NCBI RefSeq assembly: GCF_004217115.1
Contig: NZ_SHKN01000001.1
Location: 1,243,781 to 1,307,780 of the forward strand
From: Ancylomarina subtilis
GTDB lineage: Bacteria > Bacteroidota > Bacteroidia > Bacteroidales > Marinifilaceae
Direction: 5' to 3'
Length of the DNA: 64,000 nt
Numbering within the stretch: position 1 is the first letter of the stretch; each line of letters starts with the position of its first letter. The notes under the pieces were generated by a model, which saw only the letters and a list, made by a program, of their open reading frames with translations, was not told the DNA's origin and searched no databases. The translations under genes and the position numbers were made by a program. Positions 45,223 through 55,761 of the stretch are shown piece by piece.

Positions 45223-46668
45223 TTAGTAACCCGGATTTTGATCTACCGGATTTCCATTGATTTCACTTGAAGGGATAGGCAATATCCTAAGATCTTCGAT
45301 ACGCTTACGGTATTGTGCCTCTGCCTCAGGCCCTTTTTCGATAGCTTTATCCAAAGCTTCTTTCAGAATATCGTTACGCTGGAGTAATTTCTCAGCACCA
45401 AAACGTCTCAATGCAAAATATTCATTCCAATTTTCAAAGGACATCTCAATCAACCATTCATTACAAATGGCCGTTTCAATCTCCTCCTGAGTTGCATGTG
45501 CAACCGGACCTGCTCCTGCACGAGCCCGTAGGGCAGCAATGGGAGCATATGCATCATCCAATGATCCCCCTCCGCGATAAATTGCCTCTGCTTTTAGCAA
45601 GTAAATTTCGGCTGTACGCAAATAAATTAGCGGTAAATCGTTTGCTGAATTAACCAGTTTTTTAACCGTTGCGTTTTTATAAACGGTCCCTGCAAGTCCA
45701 TAGCGATAATCAACTTCTACCGTATCCCCAATGATTGTATTGTATCTGGGATCATCACCCAATAAATCGAGATAATTTGGAGAAGGGCCCCACTTTCCAG
45801 AACTAAATGATGTCAGTCGAGTTTCTAAACTTGGAGCCTCAGAAGCACCAAACACTCTGGCAAACAAGATCTCATTGGTACTTTCCCAATCGGTAAAAAC
45901 GGTTGCATAATCCGGAGCCAAATCATTCTCGGTATGAGCCAAGACTTCATTAGCCATGTTAACACAGTCTGAATACTTCCCCATTTGAAACAAGACCCTT
46001 GTTTGAAGTGCCTTAGCAGCAATCTTCGAAGCCTGAGAGCTATGTTTGTAATCCGGGCATTTTGTGATCGCAATTTCCAACTCATCCAAAATCATTTGGT
46101 AACTATCTGCCACGGAAGAGCGCTCTTTTTTCACATTATCAAGTGATGGCAATTCATTTCTAATGATAAGGCCTAAATTACTGTTAACATCCCAATATTG
46201 GGTAAAACGCAACATCAAACGCTCATAAGCCAACGCCTTTAAAAAATGCAACTCACCAATGATCTCATCTTTACGGTTTCCTTCAAAATCATTCACGCCA
46301 TCAATTGCTGATAACAAAAAGTTTGCATTCTTAATCAATGAATAATCGTAAGACCACTCAGTACTTCCATTTCCTGCCAGCACAGGCCAGTAGCGTTCGT
46401 AATACCAAACGGCATTCCCTCTTGTCCACCAATCGGGTTTTCTCATGGTACCTGCCCTAAAGCTCCCCTCAACCATGATATCTCTTGAATCGTATGCATC
46501 GGCAGCTAAGTTTGCGTATACGCCCAATAATGCCAATTCAACATTATTAGCACTGGTAATTGCTCCATCCAAATCAGCCTCATAAGGCGGTTGTTTGTCC
46601 AAAAAATCGTCCGTTGAACAACCAAACAATATAAAGACAAACAGTAGTATTGATATATATTTTTTCAT
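45223..46668 (-). CDS. SusD/RagB-family outer-membrane lipoprotein (locus 3)
   Basis: This 481-residue lipoprotein (ILFGC, Cys 17) continues STDDFLDKQPPYEADLDGAI. Helical repeats fill the middle (LHFLKALAYERLMLRFTQYWD, LYLLKAEAIYRGG-like segment), and the C-terminus has EIAxxNEWLIEMSFENWNEYFALRRFG then LPIPSSEINGNPVDQNPGY, the classic SusD end. It is the lid and binding partner of the SusC encoded 11 bases upstream. Confidence 0.94.
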   Translation of the reverse strand: MKKYISILLFVFILFGCSTDDFLDKQPPYEADLDGAITSANNVELALLGVYANLAADAYDSRDIMVEGSFRAGTMRKPDWWTRGNAVWYYERYWPVLAGNGSTEWSYDYSLIKNANFLLSAIDGVNDFEGNRKDEIIGELHFLKALAYERLMLRFTQYWDVNSNLGLIIRNELPSLDNVKKERSSVADSYQMILDELEIAITKCPDYKHSSQASKIAAKALQTRVLFQMGKYSDCVNMANEVLAHTENDLAPDYATVFTDWESTNEILFARVFGASEAPSLETRLTSFSSGKWGPSPNYLDLLGDDPRYNTIIGDTVEVDYRYGLAGTVYKNATVKKLVNSANDLPLIYLRTAEIYLLKAEAIYRGGGSLDDAYAPIAALRARAGAGPVAHATQEEIETAICNEWLIEMSFENWNEYFALRRFGAEKLLQRNDILKEALDKAIEKGPEAEAQYRKRIEDLRILPIPSSEINGNPVDQNPGY

Positions 46669-46679
46669 CTGATTAGCTT

Positions 46680-49600
46680 TTACAAATTTAACTTCAATCC
46701 AACTGAGTAGGTTCTTATTCCCGGATAACTGGTTTCATAGTTTCCACCAAAATTGCCATAAGAATTAACTGTAGCCGGATCAGTACCAGGATAAGAGGTC
46801 AATGTGAACAAATTTGTTGCCGACACGTAAACTTGCCCCTGAACTGAAAATTTCTTAATTTCAGGAAGATCGTATGAGATTCTTAGGTCCTGTAATCTAA
46901 AATAGGATGCATCATATAAACTCAAACTGGTCAATGCAGGAACGCCCTGTCCCAAATAAATTGCGGGAATTTTAGCATCCGTATTCTCCGGAGACCAACG
47001 ATTATAAAGATTATAATCAACAAGACCTGTCAACTGACTTGGCACATTCTGCAGAGCTTTTCCATATTGTTTTAAGCCACCTATCTGAAATCCAAAATTG
47101 GCATTAAAAGAGAATCCCTTATAGCTAAGATTGGCAATGATACCCCCAAATAAATCGGGATCAGGATTACCGATAATCGTCCTGTCTTTACCATCAACCT
47201 TGCCGTCTTCGTTAAGATCGGTTAATTCAAGATTACCCGGATATAAATAACCGTAATAAGAAGAGTTTCCATTTTCTACGGCATTGGCATCCAGCTCATC
47301 AATACGCTCCTGATTTTGAATAATCCCATTGTACTTATATCCAAAGAAAGAGCCCATTGCATAACCTTCGGCCAAAACCTGAGAACCTGTTCCCTGCACA
47401 ATCGCTCCGCTTGAATTCTCCGTTGAGCCTTCTTTCTCCAATTTTCTAACTTCATTTTTATTGGTAGCCAGATTAATAGCAAAATCGAACTTCAGATCTT
47501 TTTTATCTATAATCTTGGCTTTAACATTAAATTCAAAGCCCTCATTTCTAACACTCCCAATATTATAATACATGCTGTTTACAGACATACTTGAAGGAAA
47601 AGAAAAACTTCTAATTAAGTCATCTGTATCTTTGATATAGTAGCCCATGGATCCTGTCAAACGGTAATTGAATAAAGCAAAATCCAATCCGGCATCGTAT
47701 AGGGTTGATAGTTCCCACTGAATATTTTTATTCCCAATCTGAGAATGCTCAATACCCGGAACATCATTGTATTTAGTTGCACGATATAAATCTCTATTGG
47801 AATAACTGGATAAGTTCTGAATCCCTGTTTTACCTGCAGATACTTTCAGCTTTAGATCATTAATAATATCCACATCGCTTAAGAAACTCTCTTTATTCAT
47901 TCTCCAGGCTAGTGCCCCGGATGGGAAGAAACCATAACGATTATTCTTTCCAAACATAGACGAACCATCATAACGGGCTGTCACCGTTACAAGATACTTA
48001 TCGTTGTACTTATAATTTAATCGACCAAACGAAGAAAATAAGCCACGCTCCTCTTTACCGTCAGAAGACTGACCAAACTCTGTACCCGCCGATACATTGG
48101 TATAAATCTCATCCATGGCAAAACCATTCTTCGAAAGGTAAGCCCACTGACTTTGTGAATCTTCGTATGAAAGCCCTCCAACAAAATCAATAGAATGAAG
48201 CTCATTAAAAGTATTCGTGTAGCTCACCGTATTATCAAACACAGTTCTGTACCCCCTACTTTCTTCCTTACTGGCAGATGCTTCGTTGTACCAGCTTAAA
48301 TAACTGGGGTGAAACTGATAATTATAGTTCATGTACTGATTAACTGAAATATTCGATTTCAGCTTCAATCCTTTAGTAAGCTCCAGCTCTCCATACACAT
48401 TCCCTGATATTCTGTATTCATCAGAATTGTTTACAACAGTTGATTCGGCAACTGGATTTACATCGTAAAAAGTAACACCATCTTCTTCATAAACGGGTAA
48501 ATCCGGACGATGTCCCTGTGCAGAAAACATAGATGTTCCAGAATTATTTCTATCCGTATATGATAGATTGATATTGGTTCCAATTTTGAATTTAGGACTC
48601 AAATTGATATCCAAATTAACACGACCGGAATAGCGTTTCAGGTCATCATTTACAACCATTCCTTTATGATCCAATACAGACCCTGAAACGAAATAGGAAA
48701 TATTCTCACTACCCCCACGAACCGAAACATCAACATTTTGTCTTCTGGCGGTTTGTTTCACTTTATCAAACCAATTGGTATTTGCATCGCCCAGGTAACC
48801 ACCTTCGGTATCAAGAATATCTTCTGCGGCACTATTCCCCGGATCAACTTCTAAGGTTGCTTTAGCCAAATCGGTCAAATAAGAACGAAATTCATTGCCA
48901 TCAAGCATCGAAAAGTTCTTAATCTGCGTATCAAATGAGGAGTTATAACTCACATTAAATTTTGCTTTTTCATTCAATCGACCTCTCTTGGTAGTGATCA
49001 TCACCACACCATTGGCGGCACGCGAACCATAAATTGCCGATGCCGATGCATCCTTAAGCACGTCTACCGAAGCGATATCTGAGGGGGGTATCGAATTTAA
49101 GATTGTGGCATCATCAGTAGGTATCCCATCAATCACATACAAGGGTTCATTACTTCCTGAAAGTGACGTTGCCCCACGCACACGAACTCTGACAACTTCT
49201 CCCGGACGGCCTGTGTTACCACTTACCATAACACCTGCAGCCATATTTTGTAATAAAGAGGTTGAAGAGGGAACATTTTTCATTTCCAGTTCTTTCTCAG
49301 AGATACGAGCCACAGAACCTGTAAAGTCTCGAACTGCCGTTGTTCCGTATCCAACCACTACAACTTCATCCATCATGCCTTCATCGGGTCTAAGTACAAT
49401 TGCATATTGTGTTTTATCTCCCAATTTAATTTCCTGAGGAACCATACCAATAAAAGAAACCAGCAATACATCAGCATTTTCAGGTATTCTCAGTGTAAAT
49501 TCACCATTGGTATTGGTTGCAGCACCAATGGTTGTGCCTTTTACAACCACAGAAACACCTGGTAAAGGCGAACCTGACTTATCAGTTACCTTCCCCTTAA

Positions 49601-49997
49601 TTTCTTTTTTCAACTGCACTGGTTCCTGAACGGGTTTGGGCTCTTTTTTAGTAAAAACCACAAAATCCTCAATAATCTCATATTCAAAAGGAATTTGCTT
49701 ACAGATTTCATCCAAAGCTGATTCCAGACTCACATTCTGCATATCAAGATCTACTTTATATGAAGCATCCACGTCCTCTTCATTGTACATAAAGTAAGTT
49801 CCTGTTTGTTCTTTCAATTCACTTAAGACGGTTCTTAAAGAAGCTTCTCCGGTATTAATACTCACTTGTTGTCCCAATAGTACAGAAGCTGATAACTGGA
49901 AAGAAAAAGCGAAAAATAGAATCAAACTGAGCTTCATAATAAGCAAGGTTTTTCTTATGGCTGGTGATAAACACCGCCACTTCAGGTTTTTTTTCAT
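46680..49997 (-). CDS. SusC/RagA TonB-dependent receptor with STN domain (locus 3)
   Basis: The frame is open to 50117, but ATG at 49997 (MKKNLKWRCLSPAIRKTLLIMK) fits the leader pattern of the other two SusC genes and leaves room for the junction hairpin. The protein is about 1105 residues: signal, STN (TVLSELKEQTGTYFMYNEEDVD), CarboxypepD_reg-like (GKVTDKSGSPLPGVSVVVKG), plug with LKDASASAIYGSRAANGVVMITTKRG, and a barrel ending YSVGLKLNL. It is the transporter and sensor of locus 3. Confidence 0.93.
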   Translation of the reverse strand: MKKNLKWRCLSPAIRKTLLIMKLSLILFFAFSFQLSASVLLGQQVSINTGEASLRTVLSELKEQTGTYFMYNEEDVDASYKVDLDMQNVSLESALDEICKQIPFEYEIIEDFVVFTKKEPKPVQEPVQLKKEIKGKVTDKSGSPLPGVSVVVKGTTIGAATNTNGEFTLRIPENADVLLVSFIGMVPQEIKLGDKTQYAIVLRPDEGMMDEVVVVGYGTTAVRDFTGSVARISEKELEMKNVPSSTSLLQNMAAGVMVSGNTGRPGEVVRVRVRGATSLSGSNEPLYVIDGIPTDDATILNSIPPSDIASVDVLKDASASAIYGSRAANGVVMITTKRGRLNEKAKFNVSYNSSFDTQIKNFSMLDGNEFRSYLTDLAKATLEVDPGNSAAEDILDTEGGYLGDANTNWFDKVKQTARRQNVDVSVRGGSENISYFVSGSVLDHKGMVVNDDLKRYSGRVNLDINLSPKFKIGTNINLSYTDRNNSGTSMFSAQGHRPDLPVYEEDGVTFYDVNPVAESTVVNNSDEYRISGNVYGELELTKGLKLKSNISVNQYMNYNYQFHPSYLSWYNEASASKEESRGYRTVFDNTVSYTNTFNELHSIDFVGGLSYEDSQSQWAYLSKNGFAMDEIYTNVSAGTEFGQSSDGKEERGLFSSFGRLNYKYNDKYLVTVTARYDGSSMFGKNNRYGFFPSGALAWRMNKESFLSDVDIINDLKLKVSAGKTGIQNLSSYSNRDLYRATKYNDVPGIEHSQIGNKNIQWELSTLYDAGLDFALFNYRLTGSMGYYIKDTDDLIRSFSFPSSMSVNSMYYNIGSVRNEGFEFNVKAKIIDKKDLKFDFAINLATNKNEVRKLEKEGSTENSSGAIVQGTGSQVLAEGYAMGSFFGYKYNGIIQNQERIDELDANAVENGNSSYYGYLYPGNLELTDLNEDGKVDGKDRTIIGNPDPDLFGGIIANLSYKGFSFNANFGFQIGGLKQYGKALQNVPSQLTGLVDYNLYNRWSPENTDAKIPAIYLGQGVPALTSLSLYDASYFRLQDLRISYDLPEIKKFSVQGQVYVSATNLFTLTSYPGTDPATVNSYGNFGGNYETSYPGIRTYSVGLKLNL

Positions 49998-50060
49998 AAC
50001 TTTAGGGTCTAGATTTATACTACCATTGACATTTAATTTCAATGGATGGTTAATAATCAA

Positions 50061-50090
50061 ACAGGGAATGTGGCCGCATTTCCTGTTTTT
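50061..50090 (+). promoter_or_regulatory. Hairpin at the fecR-susC junction, locus 3
   Basis: A stem of about 10 bp (aacagggaat / atttcctgtt, one mismatch) has an 8-base loop and a T run on the plus strand only. Same place and polarity as in loci 1 and 2. Confidence 0.6.
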
Positions 50091-50125
50091 TTTCATTTTG
50101 CTGGTGGCCGCCAACAAAATATATT

Positions 50126-51316
50126 CTAATCAGTAGGTCGACCTACTATAATTTTATCATCTTTGATCGCAAACTTGACATTTGCCATCTTTTCTATCAT
50201 CTCAAGGGCAAAGTCTATTGATTTCTCTCTTTTTACTGCACCTGTAAATCGCAATTGACGATACTGGTTTTCAACAAAAAAGAATTCCACACTATACCAT
50301 CGACTCAACTGATGACAGATATCTTCAAGAGAATGATTTCTAAATTCAAACACTCCCTTCATCCAGGATGTATACAAATCTGTATTAACGGCTTGTATTT
50401 GAAATTCATCATCACCTCTTTTTATGACAGCTTGAAAGCCTGGCTTTAAACGTATTTTTTCCCCTAGAGAACTCAACTCTACACTACCTTCAATCAAGGT
50501 GGTCGCAATAAATTCCTCGTCATCGTAGGTCGAAACATTAAATTTTGTCCCCAACACCTTTACTTCAGTATCACGCGCCTTTATAATGAAAGCTTGTTTG
50601 GGATTATGTGCGACTTCAAAATACCCTTCACCGGTCAATTCAACCTGACGTGTTTTACCCATAAATTGCACAGGATATCTCAATGATGATTGAGAATTCA
50701 ACCATACCCGCGTGCCGTCAGCCAAGATTAGGTTATACTCTCCTCCTCTGGGCACATCAATCCGGTTATAAATCAACTTCGTTTTATGCGATTGACTATT
50801 ATTATAAGTCAGGCTGTTTGTAGAATCTTTATTGATACGTGTTCCATCAATTTCTGAAATAACTTTAGTGAGATTTTTTTCAAGCTTCAGTTTCTGACCT
50901 CCCTCAAGTGTTAGAATGGCTTTTTTTGAACCAATTGTTGATACTTCAGCAAAATTGTAAGTCTTATTGGAATCAAAGTCAGAACTCACCTGGTGAAGTA
51001 CAAAATAACTCACAAGAGAAACGACCACAACTGCAGCCACATGAGGGAACCAGGTTTTTAGCTTTCTTACCTTCGTTTCTTTTTTAGGCATCGTTAATGA
51101 CTTACTAATCTTTGTCCAGGCTTCGTCTGATTTTATTTGATCAAACTGACTGACAGCTTTACCTTCTTTTAGTAAAGCCAGATACTTCGCGAATTTATTC
51201 GCGTGATCCGGATCTGCATCCAACCACTCACTCAATTCATTAATCTCCTCATCAGAAATAACCCTCTCTTGATAAGCGATAATTAATGAGACAATATGTT
51301 CTTCGGAAAATTTCAT
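50126..51316 (-). CDS. FecR-family anti-sigma factor (locus 3)
   Basis: This 396-residue protein has a cytoplasmic part (1-85), a membrane helix (about 88-106, HVAAVVVVSLVSYFVL), a FecR domain with LADGTRVWLNSQSSLRYP and GEGYFEV, and a C-terminal DUF4974 domain (LEDICHQLSRWYSVEFFF). It is the anti-sigma relay of locus 3. The sigma gene is 158 bases upstream. Confidence 0.93.
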   Translation of the reverse strand: MKFSEEHIVSLIIAYQERVISDEEINELSEWLDADPDHANKFAKYLALLKEGKAVSQFDQIKSDEAWTKISKSLTMPKKETKVRKLKTWFPHVAAVVVVSLVSYFVLHQVSSDFDSNKTYNFAEVSTIGSKKAILTLEGGQKLKLEKNLTKVISEIDGTRINKDSTNSLTYNNSQSHKTKLIYNRIDVPRGGEYNLILADGTRVWLNSQSSLRYPVQFMGKTRQVELTGEGYFEVAHNPKQAFIIKARDTEVKVLGTKFNVSTYDDEEFIATTLIEGSVELSSLGEKIRLKPGFQAVIKRGDDEFQIQAVNTDLYTSWMKGVFEFRNHSLEDICHQLSRWYSVEFFFVENQYRQLRFTGAVKREKSIDFALEMIEKMANVKFAIKDDKIIVGRPTD

Positions 51317-51474
51317 TTTTGCATGCTTTTACCCCTATAAGTGATAATTGTGAAAATGGGTGACAAGAAAATTGAACTTTTATTAAATTTCTTATAAAAG
51401 AATGGTTCAAAGGCTTAAAATAAGCTTTATCTGTATGAGTATTTATTCTAAAAGCACTCGGGAATAGGAGTTAT

Positions 51475-52026
51475 TTAAGGGAGCATTATTAATAAAAGGA
51501 CATCCAACGAACTTCTCAATTGCTTCAAAGCTCTTGAATAATGCGTTTTGACCGTATTGAGGGATACATTTAATTCAGCCGCAACATCGGCGTACTTCAT
51601 TTTTTCGAAAACAATGGCTTCAAATACCTTTTTGCACTGCTCAGGCAACATCTCTATTTCACGATAGAGTTTTTCTCTTCGCTTTTCCAGACTCTCTGAT
51701 TCAAACTTATCTTCGATAATCGCGTATGATTGATTTTCAATCTCTTCAAAACGATACTTTCGATCTTCTTTAATCTTATTAATCGAATTATTTCGAACTA
51801 TGCTAAAGAGATAAGATTTTATGGACCCCGTAAAATTAATCAGTCTGTTTTTTTCCCAAAGAGTAATAAAAGCTTCCTGTACAACATCTTCAGCTTTTTC
51901 GTAGGAATCAAAATATTTGTAGGCAAATACACAAAGAGAAGAGTAATATAAATCGAACAAGAGGCGAAGTCCAGATTCGTCTCCACTTTTAAATTTTCTG
52001 ATGATATCTTGTTCCTGGCTGTCCAT
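51475..52026 (-). CDS. ECF RNA polymerase sigma factor (locus 3)
   Basis: This 183-residue protein has region 2 with VVQEAFITLWEKN and YLFSIVRNNSINKI, and region 4 with YADVAAELNVSLNTVKTHYSRALKQLRSS. It is the first gene of locus 3 and presumably controls the genes down to 42500. Confidence 0.93.
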   Translation of the reverse strand: MDSQEQDIIRKFKSGDESGLRLLFDLYYSSLCVFAYKYFDSYEKAEDVVQEAFITLWEKNRLINFTGSIKSYLFSIVRNNSINKIKEDRKYRFEEIENQSYAIIEDKFESESLEKRREKLYREIEMLPEQCKKVFEAIVFEKMKYADVAAELNVSLNTVKTHYSRALKQLRSSLDVLLLIMLP

Positions 52027-52198
52027 TTTCTGTTGATAAAAGTAAGAAAGCTATACTAATATGCAAATCTCTTTTATTCAATCTAAATCAACCCAATGTA
52101 AATACTTTTTCATTTCACATTAATTTACAAGAGCTTAAACTAATATATGATTCATTAGAATTTATGCGTATTTAATCATTAAAAAACGACAGATACAA

Positions 52199-52225
52199 AA
52201 AAGCTCAGCAAAATGCTGAGCTTTT
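52199..52225 (-). terminator. Terminator of tdh
   Basis: A 12-bp perfect stem (aaaagctcagca / tgctgagctttt) with a 3-base loop lies 26 bases past the tdh stop. Confidence 0.85.
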
Positions 52226-52251
52226 CAAATAACTAAATATATCTAATTGGA

Positions 52252-53283
52252 TTATTCCCAGTTCAAAATAACTTTTCCACAGTTACCTTCTTCCATAATA
52301 TCGAAACCTTTTTGGAAATCGGCAGCATCAAATCGGTGTGAGATCATTGGAGACAGATCCAGTCCACTCATTAACATTTGCTCCATTTGGTACCAGGTTT
52401 CGTACATCTCACGTCCATAAATACCTTTCAACTGAAGACCTTTGAAAATGATATCACTCCAGTTAACTTGAGTTTGTGATGGTAAAATACCCAATAAGGA
52501 AATCTTACCTGAATTGTACATATGAGAAACCATATCGTTGAAAGCTGCAGGCGCACCTGAACATTCCAATCCGATATCGAAACCAATCATTCCTAACTCC
52601 TTGATTACATCATCAAGACTTTCTTCCATCGGATTTACAACACGTGTAGCACCCATTTTCTTAGCCAACTCAATTCTGTAAGGATTGGTTTCAGTCGCCA
52701 CAACGTAACGTGCACCAGCAAATTTTGCAATAGCCACGGCCATCGAACCAATAAGACCAGCACCAGTCACAAGCACATCTTCACCAATAACTGAAAAAGA
52801 AAGAGCTGTATGCGTTGCATTTCCAAAAGGATCCATGATTGCCAACAATTCGTCCTCAATCTGATCGCTCATCTTCATCAAATTCGATGCAGGAATAGCC
52901 GCATACTCAGCAAAAATACCATCGATATTAACACCAATACCTACTGTGTTTTCGCAAACGTGCTTACGACCTCTACGACAGTTTCTACAGTGTCCGCATG
53001 CAATATGGCCTTCACCTGTTACACGATCACCAATCTTAAAACCAGTTACACCAGCTCCTATTTCAGCAACCTCGCCCACGTATTCATGACCAATGATCAT
53101 TCCAGGCTTAATGGTATTCTGAGCCCATTCATCCCATTTGTAAATGTGTAGATCGGTACCGCAAATAGCAGTTTTTCTAATTTTTACCAGAACGTCGTTA
53201 ACGCCTATTTTAGGAACATCAACTTCTTCCATCCATAAGCCTTTTTCTGCTTTGGATTTTACTAGAGCTTTCATTTTAGCCAT
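52252..53283 (-). CDS. tdh: L-threonine 3-dehydrogenase
   Basis: The frame is open to 53397, but the ATG at 53283 ([10 protein letters not shown]) gives 343 residues, close to the 341 of the E. coli enzyme. The catalytic zinc residues are Cys41 (AICGTDLH), His66 and Glu67 (GHEYVGEV). The structural zinc lies in [19 protein letters not shown], and the NAD-binding fold starts [13 protein letters not shown]. Similarity to E. coli Tdh is strong throughout ([14 protein letters not shown]). It oxidises L-threonine to 2-amino-3-oxobutanoate with NAD+. No kbl neighbour (the usual partner) is present. It stands alone with its own terminator. Confidence 0.95.
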   Translation of the reverse strand: MAKMKALVKSKAEKGLWMEEVDVPKIGVNDVLVKIRKTAICGTDLHIYKWDEWAQNTIKPGMIIGHEYVGEVAEIGAGVTGFKIGDRVTGEGHIACGHCRNCRRGRKHVCENTVGIGVNIDGIFAEYAAIPASNLMKMSDQIEDELLAIMDPFGNATHTALSFSVIGEDVLVTGAGLIGSMAVAIAKFAGARYVVATETNPYRIELAKKMGATRVVNPMEESLDDVIKELGMIGFDIGLECSGAPAAFNDMVSHMYNSGKISLLGILPSQTQVNWSDIIFKGLQLKGIYGREMYETWYQMEQMLMSGLDLSPMISHRFDAADFQKGFDIMEEGNCGKVILNWE

Positions 53284-53669
53284 TGTCGTATTATAAGTAA
53301 ATCTGTAAGTTAAAGTATGTTGTATTTTGATAGAAAGGCCGAAAAAATGCCTTTGAATTATTTTTCGAAAATAATAAAAACAAAGATAGAATATCAATAT
53401 GTCAATAAGAAATTAACGAAAGAAACAGAATAAACCCACATCTGCTATCAATACACCAACAAATCAAACAATTACACAAACCAACATTCTTAATTGAGAA
53501 AGAATGTATCAAACAAAAAACTGCAGACACAAGCCTTTGATTCCTTGTCTGCAGTTTCATCTATAGCCTCCATTTCAAATCAAAAGCAAAATCTTCATTT
53601 TCAAAATACTTGCTGTATTTTTTTTATTATTCGTATTTAATCGTTCTATACAGTTTAATAAATAGAAAA
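53284..53669. other. Intergenic region between tdh and the diflavin reductase
   Basis: It contains the terminator at 53518-53557 and AT-rich DNA upstream of tdh. No other feature recognised. Confidence 0.5.
53518..53557 (-). terminator. Terminator of the diflavin reductase gene
   Basis: aaactgcagacacaag pairs with cttgtctgcagttt with a 2-base bulge; T residues follow on the minus strand. Confidence 0.8.
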
Positions 53670-55310
53670 TCAATAAATATCCTCATGATAACGAGATTCT
53701 TGCTGCAGACGATCGAAGTAGTCCAAGGCTTTTACCTTTCCACACTCATCAGTTAATAATTCAATAAGGGTTTCATTAACTGCTTTTCCCATAGCAACAG
53801 CCCCACAGACATAGATATGTGCCCCACTCTCTAACCATTTGAAAAGCTCTTTGGCATTTTCCTTAAGCCGATCCTGAACGTAAACCTTCTTGTCATCATC
53901 TCGAGAGAAAGCTAAATCCAAATGTGATAAAAGCCTTGCTTCTTTAAAATCCTCCAGTTCTTTTTGATAGAGGAAATCGTGTTCTTTTTGTTTTTCACCA
54001 AAAATCAACCAATTCGCGCCAGTTGCTCTCCTTGCCTTCCTTTCTTTCAAAAAAGACAAATATGGTGCTATGCCTGTACCTGCCCCAATCATGATAACAG
54101 GTAATTCATCAGCAGGAAGGCGAAACGCTTCATTGGGAATAAACTGAACTTTAAAACTAGATCCCAACTGGAGTCCTTTATTTAAATATGAAGAACAAGC
54201 ACCAATACGATCGCGATTAAATGCTGAGTAATTAAACTGTTTCACCGTCAAGTGCACTTCATTGGGAGTCGCTTTTGCACTGGATGAAATCGAATACAAA
54301 CGACGCTGAGCCTTACAAAGGACTTGAACAAAATCATTAGCCTCAATCTCACAGGGATAGTCTGTAATCAGATCGTAGACATCGGCATATTGCAAGTAGT
54401 TATGTAATTCGGATTGATTCGCACACAAAGCTGCCAGTTTTTGATCTCCACAATGTTTTAAATAAGCACGAAGTACCTCTTCGGTTAAACAAGTCAGTTC
54501 CAGTTTCACAGCCAACAACTCTTCAATACTTTTCTTCTTATCCTTATATTTGACTATCGTCTCGTGGGAATAGCCCAATTTGATCATAATACGAACCACT
54601 AAAGAATATGGATTTTTGGGCTTTATACTTACGGTATCACCAGCCTGGTATGTAAAGTCGGGATGATCGGTTTGAAGAACCAGGTGATTTATCTCATTTT
54701 CTGATTTTTCACCACTGATTCGATATTTTTCTTTCAGCTTGAGCGTAAAGGTTGGCCCTAAAGCATGCTGACCAAATTTCAAATCCACAACATCGCCATT
54801 CACTCTATTCTGAAATTTATTCAACAAACCGGAAGCCCATTGTTCAGCCTTCGTATTAAAAGCCAAATCACAAGTCGTAAGCTCAGCGTAACGCGTGGCT
54901 CCCAAAATTCCCAATTGCTGGTCGATATCTTTACCTGTCTGACAGAAAAATTGATAACTCGAATCGCCTAAGGCACAAACAGAAAAATTCAAATTTGGTA
55001 ATTTGGGAGCTTTAGATCCCATCAGAAATTTATAAAACTGCTGTGCCTGAGCCGGAGGATCGCCCTCCCCCCTTGTACTCACAACAATAAAGAGGTATTT
55101 CTCATTCTCCAGATTATTCACATCGTAATCAGACATGCTGTAAACAGCAGGTTCCAATTCATATTTCAGAAACTGGAGCCTGATTTGTTCGGCTATAAAA
55201 GCTGAATTTCCCGATTTCCCACCATAGAGAATGGTGATGGGAGACGCAAAACTCTTGATATTTTGTATTGAAAAAGCCTGTTTCTTGGCCTTGTATATAT
55301 ATGTGTTCAT
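53670..55310 (-). CDS. CysJ-like diflavin oxidoreductase
   Basis: This 546-residue protein has a flavodoxin-like FMN domain (about 27-170, ILYGGKSGNSAFIAEQI and STRGEGDPPAQAQQF), a FAD-binding domain (about 180-400, with RLYSISSS) and an NADPH-binding domain (about 405-546, GAGTGIAPYLSFL and YVCGAVAMGKAV). This is the layout of sulfite reductase flavoprotein alpha subunit and P450 reductase. No cysI or other acceptor gene is adjacent, so the electron acceptor is open. The C-terminal residue is Tyr, as is usual in NADPH-dependent family members where an aromatic covers the FAD. Confidence 0.9.
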   Translation of the reverse strand: MNTYIYKAKKQAFSIQNIKSFASPITILYGGKSGNSAFIAEQIRLQFLKYELEPAVYSMSDYDVNNLENEKYLFIVVSTRGEGDPPAQAQQFYKFLMGSKAPKLPNLNFSVCALGDSSYQFFCQTGKDIDQQLGILGATRYAELTTCDLAFNTKAEQWASGLLNKFQNRVNGDVVDLKFGQHALGPTFTLKLKEKYRISGEKSENEINHLVLQTDHPDFTYQAGDTVSIKPKNPYSLVVRIMIKLGYSHETIVKYKDKKKSIEELLAVKLELTCLTEEVLRAYLKHCGDQKLAALCANQSELHNYLQYADVYDLITDYPCEIEANDFVQVLCKAQRRLYSISSSAKATPNEVHLTVKQFNYSAFNRDRIGACSSYLNKGLQLGSSFKVQFIPNEAFRLPADELPVIMIGAGTGIAPYLSFLKERKARRATGANWLIFGEKQKEHDFLYQKELEDFKEARLLSHLDLAFSRDDDKKVYVQDRLKENAKELFKWLESGAHIYVCGAVAMGKAVNETLIELLTDECGKVKALDYFDRLQQESRYHEDIY

Positions 55311-55386
55311 TTAGCTTGAATTAATTTCCGGACAAAGATATCCTTAATTATTCGTATTTGGAATCAAACTAAATAAAAACAGTATC

Positions 55387-55761
55387 TTATAACTTAAATT
55401 CAGGATTATAGATTAGACCAATAATATTTCCCCAGAGATCATAGACGCTTGCAACCATGAGTTCACCGCCAACATTAGTTGGTTTTTCGTGTTCTTTTGC
55501 ACCTAATTCCAACATGTTTGCATAAACCATATTTATATCATTCACTCCCCAGTATGCTATAACACCTTCTCCTTTTTGGGCATCGTCCTTATCTTCCGGT
55601 AGCAATCCCAACTCATAACCACCAATATTGAACCCCACATAGAATGGCTCATCAAAATAGGGCTGATTGCCAAAAGCTTTTGAATACCATTCTTTAGCCC
55701 GAAGTAAATCATCAACCTTATAAACCACAGTTCTCAATCCTAGGATCTCTTCTTTTTTCAT
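55387..55761 (-). CDS. VOC-family (glyoxalase/bleomycin resistance-like) protein
   Basis: This 124-residue protein has the VOC fold pattern: LRTVVYKVDDLLRAKEWYSKAFG, NIGGYELGLLPEDKD, VYANMLELGAKEHEKPTNVGGELMVASVYDLWGNIIGLIYNPEF. Small metal-dependent lyase or binding protein of unknown substrate. It is 77 bases upstream of the diflavin reductase on the same strand, so they may be co-transcribed. Confidence 0.88.
   Translation of the reverse strand: MKKEEILGLRTVVYKVDDLLRAKEWYSKAFGNQPYFDEPFYVGFNIGGYELGLLPEDKDDAQKGEGVIAYWGVNDINMVYANMLELGAKEHEKPTNVGGELMVASVYDLWGNIIGLIYNPEFKL

Noticed and set aside
49998-50117. 40-residue N-terminal extension of SusC in locus 3
   Set aside because: It would run through the junction hairpin and lacks similarity to other SusC leaders; ATG at 49997 fits.
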